Made by a program: the position numbers and the translations under genes
Part shown: positions 8,933 to 17,444 of the stretch, piece after piece
How positions within the stretch are numbered: position 1 is the stretch's first letter
How the letters are laid out: each line of letters opens with the position of its first letter
Assembly: GCA_030537895.1 (NCBI GenBank)
Contig: JAUNVA010000002.1
Coordinates: forward strand, 133,949 to 186,455
Direction of reading: 5' to 3'
Origin: Bowdeniella nasicola
Lineage (GTDB): Bacteria; Actinomycetota; Actinomycetes; Actinomycetales; Actinomycetaceae
Length of the DNA stretch: 52,507 nucleotides
Notes under the pieces: generated by a model
Seen by the model: the letters and a program-made list of their open reading frames with translations, nothing else
Told to the model about the DNA's origin: nothing
The model's database searches: none

Positions 8933-10150
8933 ATGTCTCTGTTCGAGTTCGATTCCGGCCACCTCGTCCCCGCCCAATTTGGGCGGGCTACCGCAGCCAG
9001 ACTCGACGATGAGGCACTCGAGGCCGTACGCCATCAGGTCCTCGAACTCGTCGGGCGGCCCCTCTTCCCAGTCGTCTGGTCGGAAAACTCCCAACTTCTC
9101 TCGATGGACGCCTCCGGTCAGGTCGTGACCGTCGACATCATCAGGGACCTCGACGCGGCCGCGCTGGTGGCGGCCCTCTCGCGCGCCGGCCACCTGTCGG
9201 CCCTCGGGTGGCTGGAACTTGCCGCCCGCTACCCGGCAGGTGAGGGCGCTTTTCGGCGGGATTGGAATCGCTTCCGTGAATCCTTGCCGCCGCGCACCCC
9301 ATCAGGTCCGCGCGTCGTGATCGTCGCGGACCACATTTCCGACGACGTACGCCCCGCCCTCGAGATGCTCTCCGGCGCCGGGGTTGAGGTGTTCGAGCTG
9401 ACGTTGCGTCAGTTCTCCGACGGGCGGCGCTTCCTCGACGTCGCCCCCGTCCGCGGGCCGATCGCCGAACGTTCCCAGATGGTGCTGCTCGGGCGCTCCG
9501 CCCAGATCCACGAACTCGATCCGGCACCCACGGACCTGCACCCGACGGCCGAGCCGGATCAGGACACCCAGGAGGCCGAGCGAGCGGCGGCCCTGTCCGC
9601 CGAGGACGATCCCGAGGGTGGCGCCTCCTCGGTCTTCGACGTTCCCGAACCGCCGAGTCTTGACGTCACCGAACCCCCGACAGCCCTCGACGTTGAGGAC
9701 ACCCAGGAGGCCTCGGTCCAGACCGTGTCGGCCGAACCGATGGAGGCGCCGCCGGTCGATGCCGAGCCGGTGGCGGCGAGCGAGGTACGTGACCGCGAGC
9801 CGCTCGTGTCCGCTCCCGAGGCCCCGTCTTACACGACCCCGATGGACGAGGACGCGCGGATGCTGCTCGCGATCGCTGAATACGTCGGCGAAGACACCGT
9901 CCTCGTGTGGCGCCAGCTGCGTCGCGGCCTGCGCCACACCATCACGCTGCGCGTCAGTGGGGAACTCGTGACCGAGGACGGGCAGGTGTTCCGTGACCCG
10001 AATGCTGCCGCGTGCGCCGTCTCCCACCGCGAGGACGTGGACGGGTGGCGGGTCTGGCGTTTTGGGGAGGCAGGAGCCAATCTCGATGACGCCCGCCACG
10101 AGCTGGCGGAGCTGAACGGACAGCCCCCACGCGGCCGCCGAGCCCGCTAG
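8933..10150 (+). CDS. Uncharacterised protein with N-terminal nuclease-like region and C-terminal RAMA-like domain
   Basis: I recognise no named family for the full 405-residue protein. Residues ~1-185 read like a degenerate PD-(D/E)XK module: an L-S-M-D strand, then GQVVTVDII where active members have an E-x-K. Residues ~190-300 are an acidic, proline-rich linker (repeated EPP, DVEDTQE). Residues ~305-380 match the pattern of RAMA domains, which accompany restriction and methylation enzymes: RRGLRHTITLRVSGELVTED, then QVFRDPNAAACAV, then VDGWRVWRFG. The ATG at 8933 is preferred to the GTG at 8927 because AGGG at 8921-8924 is then properly spaced. It ends 3 bp from the convergent hydrolase gene. 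A DNA-binding or DNA-modification-linked role is inference only. Confidence 0.75.
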   Translation: MSLFEFDSGHLVPAQFGRATAARLDDEALEAVRHQVLELVGRPLFPVVWSENSQLLSMDASGQVVTVDIIRDLDAAALVAALSRAGHLSALGWLELAARYPAGEGAFRRDWNRFRESLPPRTPSGPRVVIVADHISDDVRPALEMLSGAGVEVFELTLRQFSDGRRFLDVAPVRGPIAERSQMVLLGRSAQIHELDPAPTDLHPTAEPDQDTQEAERAAALSAEDDPEGGASSVFDVPEPPSLDVTEPPTALDVEDTQEASVQTVSAEPMEAPPVDAEPVAASEVRDREPLVSAPEAPSYTTPMDEDARMLLAIAEYVGEDTVLVWRQLRRGLRHTITLRVSGELVTEDGQVFRDPNAAACAVSHREDVDGWRVWRFGEAGANLDDARHELAELNGQPPRGRRAR

Positions 10151-10153
10151 GGA

Positions 10154-11149
10154 CTAGACGTAGGCGCCGAGCCAACGCCTGAGCTCGGCAAAGACCTCAG
10201 TGCGGACGCTCTCACGGGAGAGGAAGACGTCGTGAATTGCGCCCTCGAACCGGGCGAGGGTGACCAACGGGCCGAGGCCGAGTGAGGCACGGGCGATGGC
10301 GTCGACGTCCAGGACGGTATCCGCACCGAGCAGCGTCTCGTCCCAGCGCAGGGAGAAGTCGGTGCGCGTGCTCGTCATGACGAGTACAGGACACGTGATC
10401 GCGAGACCCTCCTGCACCCGCGTGTGGCCCGCGAGGATCGCAGACAGCCACCCGGCACGCACCGGCGCCGAGGGGTAGGTACGCCACTCGTCGTTGAAGT
10501 CCCAGCCGAGCTCCTCGATCGTGCGGAAATAAAAGCCGTTATCGGGCAGCGGGAAGATCCGGTGCGGATTGCGCCGCGCAACCGCTTCGGCCACGGGCTG
10601 CGTCACGAGTTTGAGGAGCGGGGAGCCCTGTAGAGCGAGCCACGGCGTGTTGAGCACGAGTGCACGGAGCGCTCCCGGGTGACGATCAGCCCACAGTGCT
10701 GCGGTCAGACCACCGGTCGAGTGTCCCATGAGGACGACGTCGATGCCGTAGCCGTGTTCTTCGCGGATGACGCGAAGCGCCTCATGGATGTCCTCATCGT
10801 AGGTGGTGAGGTCCGTGATGAAGCCGCGGGTGTGATGGGGGCGTAGGGACCGGCCATACTTGCGCAGGTCGAGCGCGTAGGTGAGGCCTCCGGCGCGTGC
10901 AATCTCGCGGGCGAGATGCGGGTGGTAGAAGTAGTCGTTCCACCCGTGAAGGTACAGGACGATGACGTGTGGGCTGGCGGGAGTCTCGGGATGGGCCAGC
11001 GGATCGTGAACCGGCTCGTGGCGCACGAGGGTGGCGCAGCAGCTGCCCTCGTCGTCGTCGGCCAGCGGAAGGGTTCGCGCGACGAAGCCGGGGCCGAGGA
11101 GGTCCGCTCCCCAGCTGTCGACGGGGGCGGGGACAGTCGGAGTGCTCAT
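10154..11149 (-). CDS. Alpha/beta hydrolase (lysophospholipase-like)
   Basis: A 331-residue alpha/beta-hydrolase fold protein. It has an oxyanion region VIVLYLHGWNDYFYHPH, the nucleophile elbow VVLMGHSTGG (catalytic serine), and a C-terminal histidine in FEGAIHDVFLSRE; the acid is probably one of the aspartates in the TRTDFS/ADTVLD region. The substrate is unknown. It overlaps or abuts metX: the metX stop (11160-11158) overlaps a TTG four codons before the chosen ATG at 11149. The ATG is preferred as the more usual codon, though the GGAGG just before it is very close. Co-transcription with metY-metX is likely, but no methionine-related role can be read from the sequence. Confidence 0.85.
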   Translation of the reverse strand: MSTPTVPAPVDSWGADLLGPGFVARTLPLADDDEGSCCATLVRHEPVHDPLAHPETPASPHVIVLYLHGWNDYFYHPHLAREIARAGGLTYALDLRKYGRSLRPHHTRGFITDLTTYDEDIHEALRVIREEHGYGIDVVLMGHSTGGLTAALWADRHPGALRALVLNTPWLALQGSPLLKLVTQPVAEAVARRNPHRIFPLPDNGFYFRTIEELGWDFNDEWRTYPSAPVRAGWLSAILAGHTRVQEGLAITCPVLVMTSTRTDFSLRWDETLLGADTVLDVDAIARASLGLGPLVTLARFEGAIHDVFLSRESVRTEVFAELRRWLGAYV

Positions 11150-11157
11150 CCCTCCAT

Positions 11158-12354
11158 TCAAGCCTCTTCGCGCCCGTTCGGATAGTCGAGGCAGGCGTGG
11201 GGCGTGCCGGGACCGGGGGTGAGGGCGCGCTGTGCGAGCAGGGTGTCCAGGTGGGCGCTCACCTGGTCGTGCTCAATCAAGAAGGCGTCGTGCCCGTAGG
11301 GCGAGGAGATGATGCCGAGGGGCAGGGCCGTCTCGATCGAGTCGGCGAGGACGCGGGACTCCGCGTGTGTGAAGAGCCGATCGGTGTCGACCGCGAGGAC
11401 GAGAGTCGGCACGCGGATGGCGCGCAACGCCTCACGCACCCCGCCCCGGTCGCGCCCAACGTCGTGGGTGAGCATCGCGCGCGTGAGGGTCACATACGAG
11501 TTCGCATCGAAGCGCCGCACCAGCTTCACGCCGTGATGATCCAGGTAGGACTGCACGGCGAAGCGGCCGCCATTGAGGGGTTCTTCGCCGCCCTGGGGGA
11601 TCCGCCCGAAGCGGGTGTCCAGCTCGTGGGAGGTTCGATAGGACAGATGCGCGATTCGCCGGGCGAGCGCGAGGCCGCGCCACGGTCCCGTGCCGGGGGA
11701 GCGGTCGTAGTAGTCGCCGCCGACGAAGTTCGGGTCGGATTCGATGGCGAGCAGCTGCGTGTGGCCGAGCCCGATCTGGTCGGCTGTCGTCCGCGCGCCT
11801 GAGGCAATGACGGCGAGCCGTTTGAGGCGCGTGGGACGCGAGATAGCCCATTCGAGGGCACGGTGTCCACCCATGGAGGCGCCGACGACGAGCTGGAAGG
11901 TCTCGATCCCGAGGTGATCGGCGAGGAGGGACTCGGCGAGTACCTGATCGCGGGCCGTGACGTTCGGGAAGCGCGCCCCGTAGGGGCGCCCGTCGGGTGC
12001 GGTCGATGCCGGCCCGGTTGAGCCCTGGCAGCCGCCGAGAATGTTGGGCGCGAGAACGAAATAGCGGTCGGTATCGATCACGCGGCCCGGCCCGACGATC
12101 TCACGCCACCAGCCGGGACCGGCCGGCCCATCGGCGCAATGGGAGTCTCCGGTGAGCGCGTGCAGCACGAGGATCGCGTTGTCGCGCGCCGTATTCAGGG
12201 TCCCGAAGGTCTCGTAGGCGAGCGTCACGGGCAGCTGTTCACCGCTCTGAAGCAGGACCGTGCCGAGGTCGGCGAACGCGAGGCCGGGGCGGGTTTCGCC
12301 CTCCCGGTAGGCGCCGCTCGCGGGGATGTCGTGGGTCTGTTCCGGCTCGTGCAT
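11158..12354 (-). CDS. metX: Homoserine O-acetyltransferase
   Basis: MetX acetylates homoserine with acetyl-CoA, the first committed step of methionine synthesis by direct sulfhydrylation. The 398-residue protein has the family hallmarks: LAYETFGTLN, LHALTGDSHC, the N-I-L-G-G-C-Q-G-S-T-G-P loop, the nucleophile elbow VVGASMGGHRALEW, and the Asp/His pair in LAVDTDRLF and YGHDAFLIE. The ATG is 2 bp after the metY stop codon, so the two genes form one operon and may be translationally coupled. The GASMGG and GHDAF motifs are intact. Confidence 0.95.
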   Translation of the reverse strand: MHEPEQTHDIPASGAYREGETRPGLAFADLGTVLLQSGEQLPVTLAYETFGTLNTARDNAILVLHALTGDSHCADGPAGPGWWREIVGPGRVIDTDRYFVLAPNILGGCQGSTGPASTAPDGRPYGARFPNVTARDQVLAESLLADHLGIETFQLVVGASMGGHRALEWAISRPTRLKRLAVIASGARTTADQIGLGHTQLLAIESDPNFVGGDYYDRSPGTGPWRGLALARRIAHLSYRTSHELDTRFGRIPQGGEEPLNGGRFAVQSYLDHHGVKLVRRFDANSYVTLTRAMLTHDVGRDRGGVREALRAIRVPTLVLAVDTDRLFTHAESRVLADSIETALPLGIISSPYGHDAFLIEHDQVSAHLDTLLAQRALTPGPGTPHACLDYPNGREEA

Positions 12355-12356
12355 GG

Positions 12357-13670
12357 CTAGCTCACCGCTCCCGCGGCCTCGAGCCCGCGCGCGAGGTCGG
12401 CCACGATGTCGTCGATGTGCTCGATCCCAACGGAGAGGCGCACGGTGCCCGGCCCGATGCCGGCGTTCGCGAGGTCGGTGTCGGTCAGTTGGGAGTGCGT
12501 AGTCGATGCCGGGTGGATCGCGAGCGAGCGGACATCGCCGAGATTCGCCACGTGCGAGTGCAGCGTGAGCGCGGAGATGAAGGCCCGGCCCGCCTCTTTG
12601 CCACCCGCGAGGTCGATGGTGACGATCGCGCCCGCACCCTGCGGGCAGTACTTGCGGGCCCTGTCAGCGTAGGGGGAGTCCGGCAGTGAGGAGTAGGCAA
12701 CGGACGCCACCTCCTCGCGTTCGGTGAGGAAGGCCGCCACCGCCTTCGCGTTGGCGACGTGGCGTTCCATCCGCAGGGAGAGGGTCTCCAGGCCCTGAGA
12801 GATGAGGAAGGCGTTGAACGGGGAGGCGGCGAATCCGAGGTCGCGCTGGCCCTCGAGGCGACACTTCAAGATGAAGGACACGTTCGCGCCGAACGGAGAT
12901 TGAGCTCCCAGATCTCGGGCATAGACGAGCCCGTGGTAGGAGGGGTCCGGCTGGGTGAAGCCGGGGAAGCGTTCCGGGTCGGCCCCAAAGTCGAAGGACC
13001 CCGCATCGACGATGGCCCCCGCGACGGAGGTGCCGTGCCCGCCCAGATACTTCGTGGCTGAATGCACGACGATGTCGGCGCCCCATTCGATTGGCCGCGT
13101 GAGATAGGGGGTGGCCAGGGTGTTGTCGACGATCAGCGGCACACCGACGTCGTGCGCCGCTGTCGCGACGGCCTCGATGTCGAGAATGTCTCCCTTCGGA
13201 TTCGGGATCGTCTCCCCGTAGAAGGCGACGGTGCGGTCGTCGGCGAGGGCGGCAAATGAGGTGGCGTCGTCGGGATCGGGGACGAAGCGGGTTTCGATAC
13301 CGAACCTCGGCAGGGTGGCGGTCAGGAGATTCTTCGTGCCGCCGTACAGGGAGGGGGAGGCGACGATGTTGTCCCCTGCGCGGGCGATGGTCAGGATCGC
13401 GAGCGCTTCGGCGGCCTGTCCGGATGCGACGAGCAGCGCCCCGACGCCGCCCTCGAGATCGGCGATCCGGTTTTCGACGACCTCGTTCGTGGGATTGTTC
13501 AGCCGCGTGTAGATCGGGCCGAGTTCCTTCAGCGCGAAGCGGTCTGCGGCTTGCTCGGGGCTCTCGAAGACGTAGGAGGTGGTCTGGTAGATCGGCAGCG
13601 CACGCGATCCCGTATCGGAATCGGGGCTTTGGCCGGCGTGAATCTGGCGGGTTTCAAAGTGGAGAGTCAT
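12357..13670 (-). CDS. metY: O-acetylhomoserine sulfhydrylase (Cys/Met metabolism PLP enzyme)
   Basis: MetY converts O-acetylhomoserine and sulfide to homocysteine and acetate. The 437-residue length and the N-terminus TRQIHAGQSPDSDTGSRALPIYQTTSYVFES are typical of the O-acetylhomoserine sulfhydrylase branch rather than cystathionine gamma-synthase (~380-400 aa). The PLP lysine lies in DIVVHSATKYLGGHGT, and TRLNNPTNEVVE and the AAHDVGVPLIVDNT region complete the active site. A GAGGA ribosome site precedes the ATG. It leads the operon metY-metX-hydrolase. No SAM riboswitch is recognisable in the upstream region; a cysteine-containing small ORF lies there instead. Confidence 0.95.
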   Translation of the reverse strand: MTLHFETRQIHAGQSPDSDTGSRALPIYQTTSYVFESPEQAADRFALKELGPIYTRLNNPTNEVVENRIADLEGGVGALLVASGQAAEALAILTIARAGDNIVASPSLYGGTKNLLTATLPRFGIETRFVPDPDDATSFAALADDRTVAFYGETIPNPKGDILDIEAVATAAHDVGVPLIVDNTLATPYLTRPIEWGADIVVHSATKYLGGHGTSVAGAIVDAGSFDFGADPERFPGFTQPDPSYHGLVYARDLGAQSPFGANVSFILKCRLEGQRDLGFAASPFNAFLISQGLETLSLRMERHVANAKAVAAFLTEREEVASVAYSSLPDSPYADRARKYCPQGAGAIVTIDLAGGKEAGRAFISALTLHSHVANLGDVRSLAIHPASTTHSQLTDTDLANAGIGPGTVRLSVGIEHIDDIVADLARGLEAAGAVS

Positions 13671-13793
13671 CGGATCCTCGTGTCCTGAGTCGTGGCGTGA
13701 TGTAGGCCTGACCAGGTGAGGATTCGCGCCGCACCCGGTCCGGGATGACGCGATCGATCAAGAATCCGACGAAAGAAGAAAGAAGAGGCCGGT

Positions 13794-13898
13794 TCAGATT
13801 CTTTGCTGCACGCCCCTCACCGCAATCGCGGTTGGGCAGCGATGGACCGCGTCAGCGGCGCATTCGACGGGTGCAGAACATGTGAGGACTGTAACCAT
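13794..13898 (-). CDS. Possible 34-codon upstream ORF of metY with three cysteines
   Basis: The ORF begins MVTVLTCSAPVEC and ends VRGVQQRI, about 120 bp before the metY start. Three cysteines in 20 residues and its place ahead of a sulfur-assimilation operon suggest a cysteine- or methionine-responsive leader peptide, as known upstream of actinobacterial sulfur genes. A weak AAGG lies 7 nt before the ATG. Chance occurrence in GC-rich DNA cannot be excluded. Confidence 0.25.
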   Translation of the reverse strand: MVTVLTCSAPVECAADAVHRCPTAIAVRGVQQRI

Positions 13899-14074
13899 AG
13901 GGGGCCTTGGGAGACCAGAGGCAATCCAGCATGTGGGACATGTCAGCCGATCAGGGCGTGGATACCAGTCTGTGGCCGGAGGTTTGATCACGGCGCTCAG
14001 GGGATGTGACTAGTGTGGCAGATGTGAATAAGGGGAAAGTGGTGACTGGTGTTCCCCATGTGTTGAAAGTGAGG

Positions 14075-14080
14075 TAGCGT
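14075..14080 (+). promoter_or_regulatory. Putative -10 box TAGCGT, 6 nt before an ATG (leaderless leader ORF)
   Basis: TAGCGT-N6-ATG is the arrangement seen at several other gene starts in this window (19452, 49119), consistent with transcription starting at the ATG at 14087. A TTGAAA at 14063-14068 is too close to serve as its -35. Confidence 0.5.
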
Positions 14081-14086
14081 GGGCGA

Positions 14087-14152
14087 ATGAAGTCGCCGAT
14101 AACGCACCAGGGATCGGCGTGTCCCCTTGCACCATCTTCGGAGGACGTGTGA
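14087..14152 (+). CDS. 21-codon leader ORF coupled to the NlpC/P60 gene
   Basis: An ATG 6 nt behind a TAGCGT box opens a 21-codon ORF ([20 protein letters not shown], then V). Its TGA at 14150-14152 overlaps the GTG start of the NlpC/P60 gene at 14149 as GTGA. The ribosome site for the downstream gene (GGAGGA, 14140-14145) lies inside the ORF. This is the geometry of translational coupling: ribosomes loading on a leaderless message would end exactly at the hydrolase start. No homology is claimed for the peptide; the act of translation may matter more than the product. Confidence 0.45.
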   Translation: MKSPITHQGSACPLAPSSEDV

Positions 14153-15585
14153 CCACGCGTATTGCCCTCTCCCGTATTGCGGCCTCGGTATGCGGTCTCT
14201 CCCTCGCGATCGCTGGCCTCGGCGCTCCGGCGGCGCTCGCCGACCCCACGCGAGACGACGCCGTCGAAAGCAGCCGCTCAGCGGAGCAGTCGACCGCGGC
14301 ACGCATCGCTGAACTTGAGCTGAAGATCGCGGAGCTCGCCAGCTCGAGCGAGCACACGATGATCGATGCGCAGGTCGCGACGGAGGACTACCTCGAGGCT
14401 GACGATGCGCGTATTGCTGCCGAGCAGGAGGCCGAAGCGGCAGCTGAGGCGGCCGCGAAGGCTCGGCAGGCGGTGGAACGCTCGCGCGCCGAATTGGGGA
14501 CTAAGGCCCGCGACCTGTACCGGGGTAAGTCCTCCAGCTTCGCGGGCGTGAGGCCCTACTTCACGGAGGGGTCCTTTAGCGATCTTGCGACTCGCGCGCA
14601 TCTGACGGCACGGGAAACCGCCCGTACCGACGGCGTGCTGCAGCACTTCCTCGGTGTTGAGGCAATCGCCGACGCGCTGGAGGCCCGTGCCATGGCGGCG
14701 CGCGATGAGGCGCGTGCGGCCGCGGAGCTCGCGGAGCAACGTCGCTTGGAGGCGGCGAACGCGAACGATCATGCCGCGAGTGAAGAGGCTGCTTATGTGG
14801 CCGAGCGTGACCGTTTGATCGAGCAGCTGGCCGCCCAGCGCGAGACGACGATCGAGCTGGAGCGAGAGCGGCAAGACGAGCTCGATGCGCAGCGTCGCGA
14901 GCGCGAATCGCAGGCGGCCCTGCAGCGGATTGAAGAGGAGTTGCGGGAGGATTCGACGGTCTCGCGTGACCACGTGGACCGTCCCAAGCCTCCGAGCGAG
15001 AGCGCCAATCCGGCGCCCACACCGAGCCAGACCCCGAGCGCGAAACCCTCACCTGCGCCGACGACGAAGCCCACGCCGGCTCCCAAGCCGACGCCTACTC
15101 CAACGGCGAAGCCGTCGCCGAAGCCCACGCCGACTCCCAAACCTTCGCCGACTCCAACGGCGAAGCCGTCGCCGAAGCCCACCCCCAAACCCACACCGAA
15201 GCCGGACCCGGCTCCGCCGTCGTCGTCGAAGGGGCGCCAAGCCCTGAACGTGGCGATGAAGTACGTAGGGGTGCCCTACGTTTACGGTGGCGCAACGCCC
15301 TCCGGGTTCGACTGCTCGGGCCTCGTGATGTACTCCTTCGCGCAGGTGGGGGTGAAGCTGCCGCGTAGGGCGACGGACCAGTACCATGCGACGGCGCGAG
15401 TTCCGGTCAAGTCCATGGAACCGGGTGACCTGATCTTCTACCAGGACAAGAGGGGTCGGATTTATCACGTGGCGATCAACGCCGGCAACGGGATGCGCGT
15501 GCACGCGCCGAGTCCGGGTAAACGGGTTGAGCACGTGAAGATCTACTGGACGAACGTCATGGCCTATGCGGGCCGCGTACGGTAA
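14149..15585 (+). CDS. Secreted NlpC/P60 peptidoglycan endopeptidase with coiled-coil N-domain
   Basis: A cell-wall hydrolase that cleaves peptide stems. The GTG at 14149 has GGAGGA just upstream and begins a signal peptide, [20 protein letters not shown], with probable cleavage after LAD-region ALA. Residues ~35-280 are a charged Ala/Glu/Arg coiled coil, as in RipA-type hydrolases. A Pro/Thr/Lys linker with [12 protein letters not shown] repeats follows. The C-terminal NlpC/P60 domain carries catalytic C389 ([12 protein letters not shown]), H440 (IYHVAIN) and H452 (MRVHAPS). The protein is 478 residues. Its start overlaps the stop of a leaderless 21-codon ORF. Such enzymes are tightly controlled because excess activity lyses cells. 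No ydaO/c-di-AMP riboswitch, common before such genes, was found. Confidence 0.93.
   Translation: MTTRIALSRIAASVCGLSLAIAGLGAPAALADPTRDDAVESSRSAEQSTAARIAELELKIAELASSSEHTMIDAQVATEDYLEADDARIAAEQEAEAAAEAAAKARQAVERSRAELGTKARDLYRGKSSSFAGVRPYFTEGSFSDLATRAHLTARETARTDGVLQHFLGVEAIADALEARAMAARDEARAAAELAEQRRLEAANANDHAASEEAAYVAERDRLIEQLAAQRETTIELERERQDELDAQRRERESQAALQRIEEELREDSTVSRDHVDRPKPPSESANPAPTPSQTPSAKPSPAPTTKPTPAPKPTPTPTAKPSPKPTPTPKPSPTPTAKPSPKPTPKPTPKPDPAPPSSSKGRQALNVAMKYVGVPYVYGGATPSGFDCSGLVMYSFAQVGVKLPRRATDQYHATARVPVKSMEPGDLIFYQDKRGRIYHVAINAGNGMRVHAPSPGKRVEHVKIYWTNVMAYAGRVR
15097..15182 (+). repeat. Direct DNA repeat encoding the Pro/Lys linker
   Basis: A 32-nt stretch beginning ACTCCAACGGCGAAGCC is repeated identically at 15097-15128 and 15151-15182, a period of 54 bp or 18 codons. 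It encodes [15 protein letters not shown] segments, so the linker length can change by in-frame slippage or recombination. Confidence 0.8.
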
Positions 15586-15600
15586 CCGCGACTGAGCGCC

Positions 15601-15647
15601 GAGCGGCGGGCCCAGCTTTCCGGGGAAGGAAGCGGGGCCCGCCGCTC
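15601..15647 (+). terminator. Hairpin terminator after the NlpC/P60 gene
   Basis: Arms GAGCGGCGGGCCC (15601-15613) and GGGCCCGCCGCTC (15635-15647) pair perfectly, with a further partial GCTTTCC/GGAAGC stem inside. A short CCTGTT follows. It lies 16 bp after the stop codon. Confidence 0.75.
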
Positions 15648-15806
15648 CTGTTATGGGCCGAGTGAGGCGCGAGATGGGACGCTGCGAGGCCAGCTGTGAG
15701 CGACCGCGGAAACGCCTACCACGGCGGTAGCGCACTGGTCGAGCACGCACATGGGGGTGGCCGGACCTGGTGCGGGCGGGGCGGTGCTGGTGCGACGCAC
15801 ACATGA

Positions 15807-15841
15807 GGGCGGCCCGGTCCCGGACGGGGACCGGGCCGCCC
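15807..15841 (-). terminator. Hairpin terminator of the first AGCS symporter gene
   Basis: A perfect 15-bp stem, GGGCGGCCCGGTCCC at 15807-15821 and its complement at 15827-15841, with loop GGACG, lies 28 bp beyond the minus-strand stop codon. The ~160 bp between this and the NlpC/P60 terminator shows no gene. Confidence 0.75.
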
Positions 15842-15869
15842 AGTGCGCTGGCGCAGGCGCCTGAGGGGT

Positions 15870-17306
15870 CTAGTCGTCGTCGTGCGAGTTGACGGCGCCG
15901 GGGTGGCCGATCATGAACGTGTCGACCTCGAGCTTGCTGGCCTGGAGCTTCGGGTCGTTGTCCAGGTAGTACTTCGTCTCCCGGGCCACGAGGCCCGACA
16001 GGATGATGAGGCCCACCAGGTTCGGGAATGCCATGAGCCCGTTCATGAGGTCGGAGAAGTTCCACACCACCGCCAGGGGCACGGTCGCGCCCACGTAGAC
16101 GATGATGGAGAACACGATCCGGTAGGGGAGCACGCCCCCGCGCCCGACCAGCCGCTCCATACAGCGCTCACCGTAGTAGGCCCAGCCAAGCACCGTGGAA
16201 AAGGCAAACAGCGCGATCGCGATGGTGACCACGTAGTGGCCCCAGTTTCCGGGCAGCCCATGGGAGAAGGCCTCGGCGGTCATGGTCGCCGCAGTGAGAT
16301 CGGTGTCCTGCCACGCGCCGGTGGTGATGAGCACGAGACCCGTGAACGTCACGACGATGATCGTGTCGATGAAGGTCTGGGTCATCGAGACGAGGCCCTG
16401 ACGCACCGGGTGGGTCGTCTGCGCGGCGGCCGCGGCGATCGCGGCCGAGCCCATGCCGGACTCGTTGGAGAAGATGCCACGTGCGACACCCATGCGCAGC
16501 GCCAGCATAAAGGCGCTGCCTGCGGCGCCACCGAAGGCCGCGTGGCCGGTGAAAGCCTCGCGGAAGATCTGAGCGAAAGCTGCGGGCACCTGGTCGGCGT
16601 TCACAATGAGAATGAAGATCGCGCACAGCACGTAGGCGACGATCATGATCGGCACGAGGGCGGAGGTCACGCGGCCAATCGACTTGATGCCACCGACCAG
16701 CACAGCGAACGCACACGCCATGATGACGAGGCCCGCAATCCAGGGAGGAATCCCAAACGTGGATTCCACGTTCTCGGTGATCGCGTTGCCCTGCGTCATG
16801 TTGCCGATGCCGAACGAGGCAAGGACGGCGAATACGGCAAAGGACACTCCGAGCACCTTGCCGATCGGGCCCTTAATGCCCCGCTCAAGGTAATATTGCG
16901 GGCCGCCCGAGATTTCCCCGGCCGCATCCGTTTTACGGAACCGCACACCGAGGAAGGCCTCCGAGTACTTTGAGGCCATACCGAAGATGCCGGTCACCCA
17001 CATCCAGAACAGGGCCCCAGGGCCGCCAACCGAGATCGCGCCAGCCACGCCGACGATGTTGCCGACGCCGACCGTCGCGGCGAGTGCGGTGGTGAGGGCC
17101 TGGAACTGCGAGACGTCGCCACCCTCGGCGTCCTCATCACGACGCCGCAAGATGCCGAGCCGCAGGGCCGGGCCGAGTTTGCTCAGCTGCAAGACGCGCA
17201 GGCGAATCGTCAAGATGACGCCGGTGCCGAGCAAGAGGGGGATCAGAAAAAACGGTCCCCACACGAATGAGCTCGCCGTTGCAAAGGCGTTCTCTAGTTG
17301 CTCCAT
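15870..17306 (-). CDS. AGCS-family sodium:alanine/glycine symporter
   Basis: A 478-residue polytopic membrane protein of the alanine/glycine:cation symporter family, importing small amino acids with sodium. Family signatures are intact: ALTTALAATVGVGNIVGVA, GGPGALFWMWVTGIFGM, GGPQYYLERG, GVARGIFSNESGMGSAAIAAAAA and FAFSTVLGWAYYGERC. About 10-11 hydrophobic segments are visible. The ATG at 17306 is preferred to an upstream in-frame start because GGGGAGGA precedes it and the protein then begins MEQLENAFATASSFVWGPF, as in homologues. Transcription from ppa is blocked by a terminator 80 bp upstream, so it has its own promoter. A second member of the family is encoded at 31302-32735. Confidence 0.93.
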   Translation of the reverse strand: MEQLENAFATASSFVWGPFFLIPLLLGTGVILTIRLRVLQLSKLGPALRLGILRRRDEDAEGGDVSQFQALTTALAATVGVGNIVGVAGAISVGGPGALFWMWVTGIFGMASKYSEAFLGVRFRKTDAAGEISGGPQYYLERGIKGPIGKVLGVSFAVFAVLASFGIGNMTQGNAITENVESTFGIPPWIAGLVIMACAFAVLVGGIKSIGRVTSALVPIMIVAYVLCAIFILIVNADQVPAAFAQIFREAFTGHAAFGGAAGSAFMLALRMGVARGIFSNESGMGSAAIAAAAAQTTHPVRQGLVSMTQTFIDTIIVVTFTGLVLITTGAWQDTDLTAATMTAEAFSHGLPGNWGHYVVTIAIALFAFSTVLGWAYYGERCMERLVGRGGVLPYRIVFSIIVYVGATVPLAVVWNFSDLMNGLMAFPNLVGLIILSGLVARETKYYLDNDPKLQASKLEVDTFMIGHPGAVNSHDDD

Positions 17307-17383
17307 GGTTCCTCCCCAGGGTCGTGGCCCTGTCCGCGGGGGCGGTGGGGCCAACAGGTTTGGAGACAGAATAGGGTAAAAAT

Positions 17384-17430
17384 GTGACCCGCGCTATATC
17401 CACCCGGTAGGTGGCGTGAGCGCGGGTCAC
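17384..17430 (-). terminator. Rho-independent terminator of ppa
   Basis: Arms GTGACCCGCGCT (17384-17395) and AGCGCGGGTCAC (17419-17430) enclose a second small stem. Read on the minus strand the hairpin is followed directly by ATTTTTACC, a proper T-tract. It separates ppa from the downstream symporter gene. Confidence 0.88.
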
Positions 17431-17444
17431 GATCGACGGTGCTG

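Larger units (their letters stand above)
13671..14086. other. Divergent intergenic region between metY and the NlpC/P60 leader
   Basis: About 415 bp separate the two divergent transcription units. On the minus strand there is a possible 34-codon ORF (13898-13794). On the plus strand a direct repeat GTGACT(A/G)GTGT occurs at 14006-14016 and 14042-14052, 36 bp apart, just upstream of the TAGCGT box. I saw no riboswitch consensus, tRNA or strong hairpin. Confidence 0.5.

Noticed and set aside
13671..14148. SAM riboswitch before metY or ydaO (c-di-AMP) riboswitch before the NlpC/P60 gene
   Set aside because: I looked for the conserved cores of both and found neither strand carrying them.
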